Shown: in pieces, positions 15,097-22,141 of the stretch
Layout: every line of letters starts with the position of its first letter
Numbering within the stretch: the stretch's first letter is position 1
NCBI GenBank assembly: GCA_043775075.1
Contig: JAYVSS010000135.1
Coordinates: 1-25,724 of the forward strand
DNA from: JANLQX01 sp043775075
GTDB taxonomy: Bacteria > Actinomycetota > Acidimicrobiia > Acidimicrobiales > JANYDT01
Length of the DNA: 25,724 nucleotides
Reading direction: 5' to 3'
Program-made: the position numbers and the translations under genes
Notes under the pieces: generated by a model
What the model saw: only the letters and a program-made list of their open reading frames with translations
Databases searched by the model: none
Told to the model about the DNA's origin: nothing

Positions 15097-16299
15097 GTGC
15101 TCAACGATCCGGACCTGGCGAACCTCGAAATTGCGGTGGCCGAGGATCCAGCGAACGTCGCCGCTCGCCAGGATCTCGCCAACGCCCTTCTGGGGGCCGG
15201 GAACGCTCCCGGAGCCCTGGCCCATGCTCGCATTCTTCTCACGGCAATGCCCCAGGATCCGGCGGTTCTGGGGCTGGCGGCAATGGCCGCCGACCTTTCC
15301 GGCGATCCCGTTGCCGCGCTGTCGTTCGGAGCGACGCTTCGTTCGGTCCAAGCGAACGGACCCGAAAACGAGAAGGCCATGCTGAGCGAGCGCGACGTGA
15401 CTTCAGATCGAATCCGGCGCAGTCGTACGCTCGCTACCGGACAGTCGATCTCCCTGCTTCGGATTGCCGACATCGTTGGTATGGCCGAGGAACGCCGGCG
15501 CATCATCGACATGGTCATCGCCCCCTGGGCGAATACCTTGCGCCAGCGATCTGGCTCGGCGAACGGCGTGCTGCTCTACGGCCCCCCGGCGGCGGGCAAG
15601 CGTTTCCTGGGCGAGACCGTGGCGGGTGAACTTGGTGTGGCATTCACCGAAGTCGATATGGCCGAAATGGTCGATCCCTGGGGCATCGCGGGGGCATCAC
15701 GACTGAGCGAAGCGTTCGCCGCAGCAAACGAGTCCGGGCCCTCGGTCGTGATGTTAGCCAACGTTGAAGTGGCAACCCACCGGCGGCTGCGCTACACGGC
15801 GAACGGACGCAAGGTACTTACCGATCTTCTTGCCGCTCTTGATCGTCGCGATGGTGCCAACGTCTTTGTCATAGCCACCTCGTCGGCCCCGTGGTTGGTC
15901 CAACCGATTCTTCGAACCCCGGGTCGATTTTCTGAGGCGCTCCTCGTCGGACCGCCTGATCATCGGGCGCGGTGCTATCTGATCGCCAAATCGTTGCAAC
16001 GGCGCGGGGTCGCGCATGAAATCAATCCCGACCTCGTGGCCGCCAACCTGCAGGGCTGCACAATCACCGACATCGAATCGGTCCTCGACGCCGCGATCGC
16101 CCGCGCATACAACGATTCGGCCACGCTGGGACGAGTGGTCCACGTGCAATCCGCCCATGTTGATTGCGCCGCGAAGAGTGGCGCTCGTGGGGCACACACG
16201 TGGTTCGATACGGCGTACAACTTCCCCGAGTTCACCGATGACTCGTCCCAGTTTGACCCGCTCTTCGACTACATACGGCGCCATGTTCGCCGGAGTTGA
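15097..16299 (+). CDS. TPR plus AAA+ domain protein with degenerate Walker motifs (EccA-like layout)
   Basis: This 400-residue protein has an N-terminal helical repeat region of TPR type (about residues 3-80: AEDPANVAARQDLANALL, GNAPGALAHARILL, DPAVLGLAAMA) and a C-terminal AAA+ module of the CDC48/FtsH/EccA kind (about 125-360). The P-loop reads LLYGPPAAGKR, with Lys168 kept but Arg169 in place of the Ser/Thr that binds magnesium. The Walker B position reads SVVMLANVEV, with Ala221-Asn222 where Asp-Glu should be. Sensor and arginine-finger-like parts remain (VIATSS, then RTPGRFSEALLVGPPD). It therefore looks like a nucleotide-binding or purely scaffolding pseudo-ATPase. TPR plus AAA beside an EccC-like motor recalls EccA, the ESX chaperone ATPase, though the AAA sequence resembles CDC48-type domains more. 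It follows the EssC-like gene by 166 bp with its own predicted promoter. Function unknown. Confidence 0.8.
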   Translation: MLNDPDLANLEIAVAEDPANVAARQDLANALLGAGNAPGALAHARILLTAMPQDPAVLGLAAMAADLSGDPVAALSFGATLRSVQANGPENEKAMLSERDVTSDRIRRSRTLATGQSISLLRIADIVGMAEERRRIIDMVIAPWANTLRQRSGSANGVLLYGPPAAGKRFLGETVAGELGVAFTEVDMAEMVDPWGIAGASRLSEAFAAANESGPSVVMLANVEVATHRRLRYTANGRKVLTDLLAALDRRDGANVFVIATSSAPWLVQPILRTPGRFSEALLVGPPDHRARCYLIAKSLQRRGVAHEINPDLVAANLQGCTITDIESVLDAAIARAYNDSATLGRVVHVQSAHVDCAAKSGARGAHTWFDTAYNFPEFTDDSSQFDPLFDYIRRHVRRS

Positions 16300-16366
16300 T
16301 TCGACGAACCCCAAGAAGGCGAGAGCCGTAGGGCGAGCCGACCAGTAGACACAGCAAAATTAATCG

Positions 16367-16398
16367 GCCAGCTTGCTGGCGGCGAAGACGATCGCCGC
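16367..16398 (+). repeat. Two adjacent palindromes between the AAA gene and tyrA
   Basis: GCCAGC-TT-GCTGGC (16367-16380) is followed at once, sharing the last two bases, by GCGGCGA (16379-16385), a 6-nt loop and TCGCCGC (16392-16398). They lie in the 142-bp gap, just upstream of the tyrA promoter. They could be a terminator without a T-run for the AAA gene or an operator for tyrA; the sequence alone does not decide. Confidence 0.35.
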
Positions 16399-16406
16399 GA
16401 GAAACG

Positions 16407-16433
16407 TTGACCGATCAGCGCGCGCTCTAGGGT
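16407..16433 (+). promoter_or_regulatory. Putative promoter of the tyrA-aroA-cmk unit
   Basis: TTGACC (16407-16412) and TAGGGT (16428-16433) are separated by 15 bp, and the -10 box is followed by exactly 8 nt and the GTG at 16442. This is the best-formed promoter in the window because both hexamers are recognisable, although the 15-bp spacing is short. It predicts a leaderless transcript. Confidence 0.5.
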
Positions 16434-16441
16434 TCTCGTCC

Positions 16442-17530
16442 GTGTCAGTGCTTGAACAGCCGGGTGAGGGGGTGGGTCGCTCGGCCAACATCATCGGCGC
16501 CGGTCTGATGGGCGGGTCGGTGGGAATGGCCCTTCGAGCCCAGGGATGGACCGTATTCGGGTCCGACGTCGACCCGCTTGCGGTGGACAGGGGCATCGCC
16601 CGAAACGCCTTCGACGGTTCCGGACTCGATGTTCGGGCCGAGGTGACCTTTGTCTGCACGCCGGTGACGACGGTTGTCGCGTTGGCGCAAGAGGCACTGG
16701 CGCTTGGCGGGATCGTCACCGACATCGGAAGCGTAAAGGCGCCGATCGTTGGAGCGATCGATCATCCGAAGTTCATCGGAGGACATCCGATGGCGGGCTC
16801 CGAACTCGATGGCATCGACGGTTCGTATGCGGACATGTTTCAGGGTCGAACGTGGGTCCTCACGCCGACGTCGGGCACCGATCCCAATTCATATGCGCGC
16901 TTACACGCGATTGTCACCTCGATGGGTGCCGTGGTCGTCGCTGTCGATCCGGCCCATCACGACGACCTTGTGGCGACGGTCTCGCATGTTCCCCATCTCG
17001 CCGCCGCTTCGCTGATGTCCGTTGCCGCCGACGGAGCCGACGAACATGCGACGCTGCTTCGGTTGGCGGGCGGAGGGTTTCGCGATATGACCCGGATCGC
17101 TGCTGGCCATCCCACAATCTGGCTCGACATTTGCGCCACGAATCGTGTCGCGATCGTCAACGGAATGAACCTGTTGATCGATGATCTCAAGCGTATGCGA
17201 GACGCCGTCGAGGGCGAAGATCGTAATCTCCTTCGGCGGTTGCTGCAACGGGCACGGGAGGCCAGGATCAACCTTCCCGTGGGAGCGCCACCGGCCGAGG
17301 AGTTGGCTGAACTGCGAGTGCCGATCCCGGATCGTCCCGGCTTCATTGCCGAGGTGGCAATGTTGGCTAGTCAGTTGGGCGTGAACATTTTCGACATCGA
17401 GATCAGCCACTCGGCCGAGGGTGGTGGCGTCCTCATCGCCGTGGTTGCCCAGAATGCCTCCGAGCTACTTCGCGGTGGCTTGATCGCCCGTGGGTTCCGG
17501 GTGTCGGTAGCACCGCTCGGACAGGGGTGA
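16442..17530 (+). CDS. tyrA: Prephenate dehydrogenase with ACT domain
   Basis: TyrA oxidatively decarboxylates prephenate to 4-hydroxyphenylpyruvate with NAD(P)+, the committed step to tyrosine. The dinucleotide fold starts at residue 17 with IIGAGLMGGS (GxGxxG at 19-24). Family motifs are DIGSVKAPI, HPMAGSELDGI and the catalytic-region VSHVPHLAAASL. A C-terminal ACT domain (about 287-360: VPIPDRPGFIAEVAMLA, GVNIFDIEI) probably gives feedback control by tyrosine, as in other ACT-bearing TyrA enzymes. The GTG at 16442 was chosen over in-frame codons further upstream because homology starts soon after it and a TAGGGT-N8 promoter directly precedes it. At 362 residues its length is normal. aroA follows within a few bases, so the two shikimate-derived pathway genes are probably co-expressed. 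Confidence 0.94.
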   Translation: MSVLEQPGEGVGRSANIIGAGLMGGSVGMALRAQGWTVFGSDVDPLAVDRGIARNAFDGSGLDVRAEVTFVCTPVTTVVALAQEALALGGIVTDIGSVKAPIVGAIDHPKFIGGHPMAGSELDGIDGSYADMFQGRTWVLTPTSGTDPNSYARLHAIVTSMGAVVVAVDPAHHDDLVATVSHVPHLAAASLMSVAADGADEHATLLRLAGGGFRDMTRIAAGHPTIWLDICATNRVAIVNGMNLLIDDLKRMRDAVEGEDRNLLRRLLQRAREARINLPVGAPPAEELAELRVPIPDRPGFIAEVAMLASQLGVNIFDIEISHSAEGGGVLIAVVAQNASELLRGGLIARGFRVSVAPLGQG

Positions 17531-17531
17531 C

Positions 17532-18893
17532 GTGGTGATGCCGTATCGGGGTCTTCCCGACCCCTTGCCGATAGTCCCGATTGGTCATCCGGTTAGGGCA
17601 ACGGTGATCTTGCCGGGCTCGAAGAGCCTGACGAACCGTGCCCTTCTCGTGGCTGGCGCCGCCACCGGGGTCACGACACTTCACGGTGTCTTAGCGAGCG
17701 ACGACACCGAAGCCATGGTCGGGGTACTGCGAGCCGTAGGCGTGGGCATCGAACACGAAACGAACACAGGTACGATGCAGGTCGTCGGACTGGGCGGGGC
17801 GCCGGTGTCCCCGTCGGTTGCGGACAGCGCTGCCTCGGTGGTCGTTGATGTCCGTAGATCAGGAACCACAGCGCGGTTTACGGTTCCTTTCCTGGCCGCC
17901 GGTCAGGGTGCGTTCACTGTGGACGCGCATGAGCAAATGCGAGCCCGACCCATGGGCGATCTCTTAACGTCGCTCGGGGATATGGGTGTCCGCCATGAGG
18001 CGTTGCTCGAACCGGGCCATCTGCCGCTGCGGCTCGTTGCCAGCGGACTAGCCGGGGGCGTGGTCCGAATTCCGGGAAACGTCTCAAGCCAATTCCTGTC
18101 GGGCTTGATGCTCGCCGCGCCCCTCGCTCGCGACGAAATGATTATTGAGGTCGTCGGTGATCTTGTTTCGATTCCCTATGTGAACTTAACACTTTCTGTG
18201 ATGAGATCGTTCGGGGCTCAGGTTCGGCACGAGGACTATGCCCACTTTGCGATCGCGCCAACGGGATACACATCGCCGCTTGACTACTGGATCGAGCCAG
18301 ACGCCAGTGCGGCGTCATACTTCTTCGCTGCTGCAGTAGCTACCGGCGGATGTGTGCGGGTCAATGGCCTAGGTTTGTCGGCGGAGCAGGGCGATGTTCG
18401 GTTCGCCGACGTCCTGGGCGAACTCGGCGCCGACGTGGAAAGAACCGACGAGTATCTCCAGGTCACGAGCAACGGGCCGCTTCGTGGCGGTCGAGTGAAC
18501 ATGGTGGACTGCTCAGACACTGCGCAGACGCTGGCGGCGATCGCTCCGTTGGCGTCAGGTCCGATTTCGGTCACGGGCATTGGCTTTATCCGACACAAAG
18601 AGACTGACCGAATTGCCGCGGTGGTGAATGAACTCGGGCGCTTGGGGATAACTGCGTCGGCCGATGACGACGGATTCACCATTGTGCCCGGGCTGCTGCA
18701 ACCAGCCACCGTCGAAACCTACGATGATCACCGCATGGCGATGAGCTTCACCATTCTCGGTCTCGCTCGACCGGGTATCTCCATTGCCGACCCAGGTTGC
18801 GTGGCAAAGACGTTTCCGACCTTTTATGACGTGATCGATGCGCTGCGAAGAACGGACGAAACGGTGCCGAGAGTGAATGCGGGAACGCAATGA
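17532..18893 (+). CDS. aroA: 3-phosphoshikimate 1-carboxyvinyltransferase (EPSP synthase)
   Basis: This enzyme joins shikimate 3-phosphate and phosphoenolpyruvate to give EPSP, the penultimate step of the shikimate pathway. Visible signatures are PGSKSLTNRALL (Lys31), RRSGTTARF in the PEP-binding loop, EPDASAASYFFAAA, RHKETDRI, DDHRMAMSF and AKTFPTFYD. Length (453 residues at most) is somewhat above the ~430 typical of the family because of a short N-terminal extension. The start is uncertain: GTG 17532, GTG 17535 and ATG 17538 are all in frame, and AGGGG at 17523-17527 suits the second or third best. It begins within 8 nt of the tyrA stop, and its own stop overlaps the cmk-plsC start (ATGA), so tyrA, aroA and cmk-plsC form one operon. 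Confidence 0.96.
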   Translation: MVMPYRGLPDPLPIVPIGHPVRATVILPGSKSLTNRALLVAGAATGVTTLHGVLASDDTEAMVGVLRAVGVGIEHETNTGTMQVVGLGGAPVSPSVADSAASVVVDVRRSGTTARFTVPFLAAGQGAFTVDAHEQMRARPMGDLLTSLGDMGVRHEALLEPGHLPLRLVASGLAGGVVRIPGNVSSQFLSGLMLAAPLARDEMIIEVVGDLVSIPYVNLTLSVMRSFGAQVRHEDYAHFAIAPTGYTSPLDYWIEPDASAASYFFAAAVATGGCVRVNGLGLSAEQGDVRFADVLGELGADVERTDEYLQVTSNGPLRGGRVNMVDCSDTAQTLAAIAPLASGPISVTGIGFIRHKETDRIAAVVNELGRLGITASADDDGFTIVPGLLQPATVETYDDHRMAMSFTILGLARPGISIADPGCVAKTFPTFYDVIDALRRTDETVPRVNAGTQ

Positions 18894-20296
18894 CCTCGTT
18901 GCGCATTGTGGCGATCGATGGCGTGCTGGGCGCAGGAAAGACAACCGTGGCTCGGCGTCTGGCGGAGCAACTCGGTCTCGAATATCTCGATACCGGGGCG
19001 ATGTACCGAGTTATCGGAGTTGCATGTTTGCGGGCCGGACACACGGTTGTGGATGCCACATCGGTTGAGGGTTCCGCCGGGGCGTTGCTTCGAGCCCACG
19101 CCATTTGGGTAGCTCGATCCGCTTCTATCGACGTTCGGACCGGTGTCGACAGAAATCAATTAGTGCAGCTCGACGGCGAGGATGTCACAGCCGAGATTCG
19201 TTCTGCCGAAGCGGCCCGGGCGGCGAGCGTGATCGCCACGATCGGTGAGGTGCGGGCGGAGATGGTTGAACGCCAACGCGACTGGGCGGTCGCCCGGGGA
19301 GGGGGAGTGCTCGAAGGGCGCGATATCGCAACGGTGGTGTTCCCCGGCGCGCCTGCGCGTATTTTCCTCACCGCCGATGTCGAGGAACGTGCTCGCCGGC
19401 GCCACGCTGAGCAGGCTCACCGTTCGTTCGAAGACGTGGTGTCGGACCTGCGTTGGCGCGATACCAACGACTCTGAACGGGCCGTCGCGCCGCTCACCGT
19501 CGCCAACGGGGCAACGGTTATTGACACCACCGGACTGACACTGGACGAGGTGGTGCGTCGAGCAATCATCGTGGCGAGGGCGGGGTTTGCTCACGCTGAC
19601 GCTCCCGGTTTGGTCGCCAACGGCACCTCCACCCAAAATCTTGGCCCCAGTCGGGGCGAGCGAATGCTCTGGACTGCGGTGCGAACAGTGGTGGTGAGCG
19701 TTTGCAAGTTCTACTTCCGGGCGTCGTGGACCAACGCCAACAACATGCCGGTAAGCGGAGCAGTCATCATTGCTCCGGTGCATCGATCCAATGTGGACAC
19801 GGTGCTCGTGCCGATGTTGTTTCGTCGGCGAGTCCGATTCCTGGGCAAGGCGTCGATGTGGAAAATCAAGTCTCTGGGACGGGTCTTTGACAAACTTGGA
19901 GCGATCAAGGTGGAGCGGGGCACGGCGGACCGCGAAGCGATGAAGCTGTGCGAAAACGCTCTGCGGGCGGGCGAACCGGTGGTCGTGTACCCCGAGGGAA
20001 CGCGGAAAGAAGGTCCGGTGGTCGAGGAATTGTTTGACGGTGTGGCGTGGCTCGCAGCACGAACCCAAGCCGTCATTGTGCCAATCGGCATCGGCGGATC
20101 TGAGCGGGCGATGGGTCGAGGTGACAGGTTCCCCAAACCAAAACGGGTACATCTCATCGTCGGACGGCCTATCAAGCCCCCGGCCACGACGGCGCGCTCA
20201 GGGCTTCGAATCTGCACCGCGCAAGTCCAGACCGAACTCCAGCGCCTCTTCGACGACGCGCAAGCGGTGGTCGATCAGCGCCCGCGACCGAGGTGA
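18890..20296 (+). CDS. Fused cytidylate kinase and 1-acylglycerol-3-phosphate acyltransferase
   Basis: One 468-residue frame holds two enzymes. Residues 1 to about 228 are cytidylate kinase, which phosphorylates CMP and dCMP: P-loop AIDGVLGAGKTT, YLDTGAMYRVIG, the LEGRDIATVVFP motif and RDTNDSERAVAPL (here starting WRDTNDSE). After a ~35-residue linker, residues ~265-450 form a PlsC-type acyltransferase that makes phosphatidic acid: the HX4D motif HRSNVD (His298, Asp303) and YPEGTR (367-372), with VPIGIGG further on. Both catalytic sets look intact. In many bacteria cmk and plsC are adjacent separate genes, often between aroA and ispH, so a gene fusion explains the layout. CTP is needed for CDP-diacylglycerol, which links the two activities metabolically; channelling is speculation. 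The ATG overlaps the aroA stop (ATGA). No frameshift or internal stop is visible. Confidence 0.93.
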   Translation: MTSLRIVAIDGVLGAGKTTVARRLAEQLGLEYLDTGAMYRVIGVACLRAGHTVVDATSVEGSAGALLRAHAIWVARSASIDVRTGVDRNQLVQLDGEDVTAEIRSAEAARAASVIATIGEVRAEMVERQRDWAVARGGGVLEGRDIATVVFPGAPARIFLTADVEERARRRHAEQAHRSFEDVVSDLRWRDTNDSERAVAPLTVANGATVIDTTGLTLDEVVRRAIIVARAGFAHADAPGLVANGTSTQNLGPSRGERMLWTAVRTVVVSVCKFYFRASWTNANNMPVSGAVIIAPVHRSNVDTVLVPMLFRRRVRFLGKASMWKIKSLGRVFDKLGAIKVERGTADREAMKLCENALRAGEPVVVYPEGTRKEGPVVEELFDGVAWLAARTQAVIVPIGIGGSERAMGRGDRFPKPKRVHLIVGRPIKPPATTARSGLRICTAQVQTELQRLFDDAQAVVDQRPRPR

Positions 20297-20306
20297 GCTT
20301 CGTTGC

Positions 20307-20339
20307 GGTTCGTGTCCAGGTTCGTGTCCCGGCTCGTGG
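20307..20339 (+). repeat. Short tandem repeat, 12-bp unit, about 2.75 copies
   Basis: GGTTCGTGTCCA (20307-20318), GGTTCGTGTCCC (20319-20330) and GGCTCGTGG (20331-20339) follow one another in the gap after the cmk-plsC gene. It may be chance slippage or a binding site array; nothing in the sequence shows a function. Confidence 0.55.
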
Positions 20340-20377
20340 TGGCTTATCAGCGACCAGCACCGATGAGGACCGGCTAG

Positions 20378-20407
20378 TACTCTGATCGCCTCCAACAACG
20401 AAAAGGA
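20378..20407 (+). promoter_or_regulatory. Putative -10 box and ribosome binding site for the DUF937 gene
   Basis: TACTCT (20378-20383) is a candidate -10, and AAAAGGA (20401-20407) is a good Shine-Dalgarno sequence 7 nt before the GTG at 20415. This is the one transcription-unit start in the window with a clear leader and ribosome binding site in place of a leaderless layout. No good -35 was seen. Confidence 0.4.
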
Positions 20408-20414
20408 TCGGCCC

Positions 20415-21173
20415 GTGAGTGGACTTGACCAAATTCTCGGCGGCGCGCTCGGCGGAGACATGCTTTCTAAAATTGCCGGTCAGCTGAACACCGACGAAGC
20501 GGGCGCAAAGAAAGCAGTGGGCGCCGCCCTTCCTGCCCTTCTCGGGCGGATGAAGGCAAATGCCGATGATCCAGCAAAGGCTGAGGCGTTGGCGGCGGCG
20601 GTCAATAAGGATCACGACGGCTCACTGCTCGACGGTCTGGGGGACAAGTTCGGCGGCCTGTTTGGCGGCCAGGCTGGCGGTTCGGCCATCGTCGGCAAGG
20701 TGTTCGGTGACGACACCGACGCCGTTCAGGACCAAGTGGCGGCCGAGGCCGGAATCGACAAGGGCCAAGCCGCCGGATTGCTCGGCGCGCTCGCGCCAAT
20801 GGTGATGGGGGCGCTCGGTAAGAGCGGACAGGCCACCGGGGGCGTGCAGGCCCAGGGACTTTCCGGAATGCTTGGCGGGTTGATGGGTGGCGGCGGCGGC
20901 CTCGGGGGCATGCTCGGCAGCCTTCTGGGCGGCGGCAGCGGTGGCGGAGGCATTGGAGCGATGCTCGGAGGCCTCACGGGCGGCGGAGATGGGTCTTCCG
21001 GCGGCGAGTCGGGCGCGGCTTCTGGGATGATGGGCAAAGTCACCGGCATGCTCGATCAAAACAAGGATGGGTCCGTGGTTGACGACCTCACCAAGATGGT
21101 TTCCGGCGGAGGGGCCGGAGCCGCCGGCGGCGGAATATTGTCCAAGCTGATGGCGATGTTCCGCAAAAAGTAA
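20415..21173 (+). CDS. DUF937-family glycine-rich protein
   Basis: This 252-residue protein belongs to the DUF937 family, whose function is unknown. The N-terminal region has the family pattern: LDQILGGALGGDMLSKIAGQL, in pieces LDQILGGALGG and MLSKIAGQL, then ALPALLGRMKANA. Two calcium-loop-like motifs, NKDHDGSLLDGL (64-75) and DQNKDGSVVDDL (214-225), resemble EF-hand or dockerin loops but lack the usual acidic residue at position 12. Residues ~145-205 are dominated by Gly, Met, Leu and Ser (GGLMGGGGGLGGMLGSLLGG-like), probably flexible or aggregation-prone. No signal peptide or membrane helix is evident. The GTG follows a strong ribosome binding site. It stands between the cmk-plsC gene and the thioesterase gene without overlap, so it is probably transcribed separately. 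Confidence 0.85.
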   Translation: MSGLDQILGGALGGDMLSKIAGQLNTDEAGAKKAVGAALPALLGRMKANADDPAKAEALAAAVNKDHDGSLLDGLGDKFGGLFGGQAGGSAIVGKVFGDDTDAVQDQVAAEAGIDKGQAAGLLGALAPMVMGALGKSGQATGGVQAQGLSGMLGGLMGGGGGLGGMLGSLLGGGSGGGGIGAMLGGLTGGGDGSSGGESGAASGMMGKVTGMLDQNKDGSVVDDLTKMVSGGGAGAAGGGILSKLMAMFRKK

Positions 21174-21242
21174 GGCCGGAGCGACCTAACACGGCGTCGT
21201 TCGGTGTCGACCCGCCTCGAGCGTGTCGCTCAATCTGATTGG

Positions 21243-22127
21243 ATGACAGGCGTGTCGTCTGGCCCTCCTTCGTCCTCGCACCAGGTATCGGGCGCCTCCG
21301 TTTCCGGAGGCGCCCGAGCCTTTCTCGGTCTCCAACCGACGCACAACCCGTTCCGATGGACGCTCCCCGTCACCGAGTCCCTGTGCACGTGGACGGGAAA
21401 CTTGTTTGGTGGCGCCGGACTGGGCGCAGCAATTGAAGCGATGGAGGCCACGTGCGGCCGACCGGTGATCTGGGCCACCGCGCAATATCTGTCATTCGCC
21501 AAAGTTGGATCGGTGCTCGATCTCGACGTGACGTTGGCGGTGAATGGGAAGGCAACAACTCAGGCCCGCGTTGTAGTGCGCTTGGGGAACGAGGAAATTC
21601 TGACGGTAAACGGCGCCTTCGGCAGTCGCGATATTGCCGATTCGGGGTCCTTTGCCGTGAGGCCAAACGTGGCTGATCCGCTGGCCTGTCCAGAGCGTCG
21701 GCATCGTTTTGGAAATCAGAATTCGATCAATGAACACATTCATTCCCGCCTGGCGCTGGGTCGCGAAATGGAAGCGCTGGACGGCATCGCGTCGGAAGAC
21801 GGCCGCTCGGCACTGTGGGCTCAGCTTCCCGGCGTGAGCACCACCACGGCGGCGGGGTTGGCCGTACTTGGCGACTTTGTTCCGTTCGGGATCGGCCAGG
21901 CGCTCGGTGTGCGCGCCGGCGGAAGTTCACTCGATAACACTCTGCGCGTGGTGCGGCTGGTGCCGACAGAGTGGGTGCTGCTTGACATACGGGTTCACGC
22001 CGTGCATCACGGGTTTGGGCACGGTCTTGTGCACCTCTGGGCCGAGGACGGCACGTTGTTGGCGACAGCGAGTCAGTCAACAACGGTGCGTTATTGGGAC
22101 GAGGCAAGTCGCTCGTCGCGTTCGTAG
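21243..22127 (+). CDS. Acyl-CoA thioesterase-like protein (double hotdog fold)
   Basis: This protein of about 294 residues has the look of a TesB/thioesterase-superfamily double hotdog protein found in actinobacteria; it would hydrolyse acyl-CoA thioesters, but the substrate is unknown. Recognisable stretches are LGLQPTHNPFRWTLPV, LFGGAGLGAAIEAMEATCGR, ATAQYLSFAKVGSVLDLDV, and in the second half LGDFVPFGIGQALG, SLDNTLRVVRLVPTEWVLLDI and HGLVHLWAEDGTLLATASQS. The start is uncertain: ATG 21243 and GTG 21252 are reasonable, and GTG 21204 would add a non-homologous leader. No ATG, GTG or TTG occurs in frame between a strong hairpin (21289-21316) and the conserved domain, so the start must lie before that hairpin. 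It ends 14 bp before the convergent ispH. Confidence 0.82.
   Translation: MTGVSSGPPSSSHQVSGASVSGGARAFLGLQPTHNPFRWTLPVTESLCTWTGNLFGGAGLGAAIEAMEATCGRPVIWATAQYLSFAKVGSVLDLDVTLAVNGKATTQARVVVRLGNEEILTVNGAFGSRDIADSGSFAVRPNVADPLACPERRHRFGNQNSINEHIHSRLALGREMEALDGIASEDGRSALWAQLPGVSTTTAAGLAVLGDFVPFGIGQALGVRAGGSSLDNTLRVVRLVPTEWVLLDIRVHAVHHGFGHGLVHLWAEDGTLLATASQSTTVRYWDEASRSSRS
21289..21316 (+). terminator. Perfect 12-bp hairpin inside the thioesterase N-terminal coding region
   Basis: CGGGCGCCTCCG (21289-21300) and CGGAGGCGCCCG (21305-21316) form a perfect 12-bp stem with a TTTC loop, followed by AGCCTTTCT. By shape it is an intrinsic-terminator-like or attenuator-like structure about 115 bp after the DUF937 stop, yet the thioesterase frame reads through it. 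It could end DUF937 transcripts and attenuate the thioesterase gene. Confidence 0.55.
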
Positions 22128-22141
22128 AACGAGGCTGCCGC

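Noticed and set aside
17820..17890. Unusual PEP-loop RRSGTTARF in AroA as a possible glyphosate-tolerance trait
   Set aside because: The loop matches the general EPSP synthase pattern, and inhibitor sensitivity cannot be judged from this segment alone.
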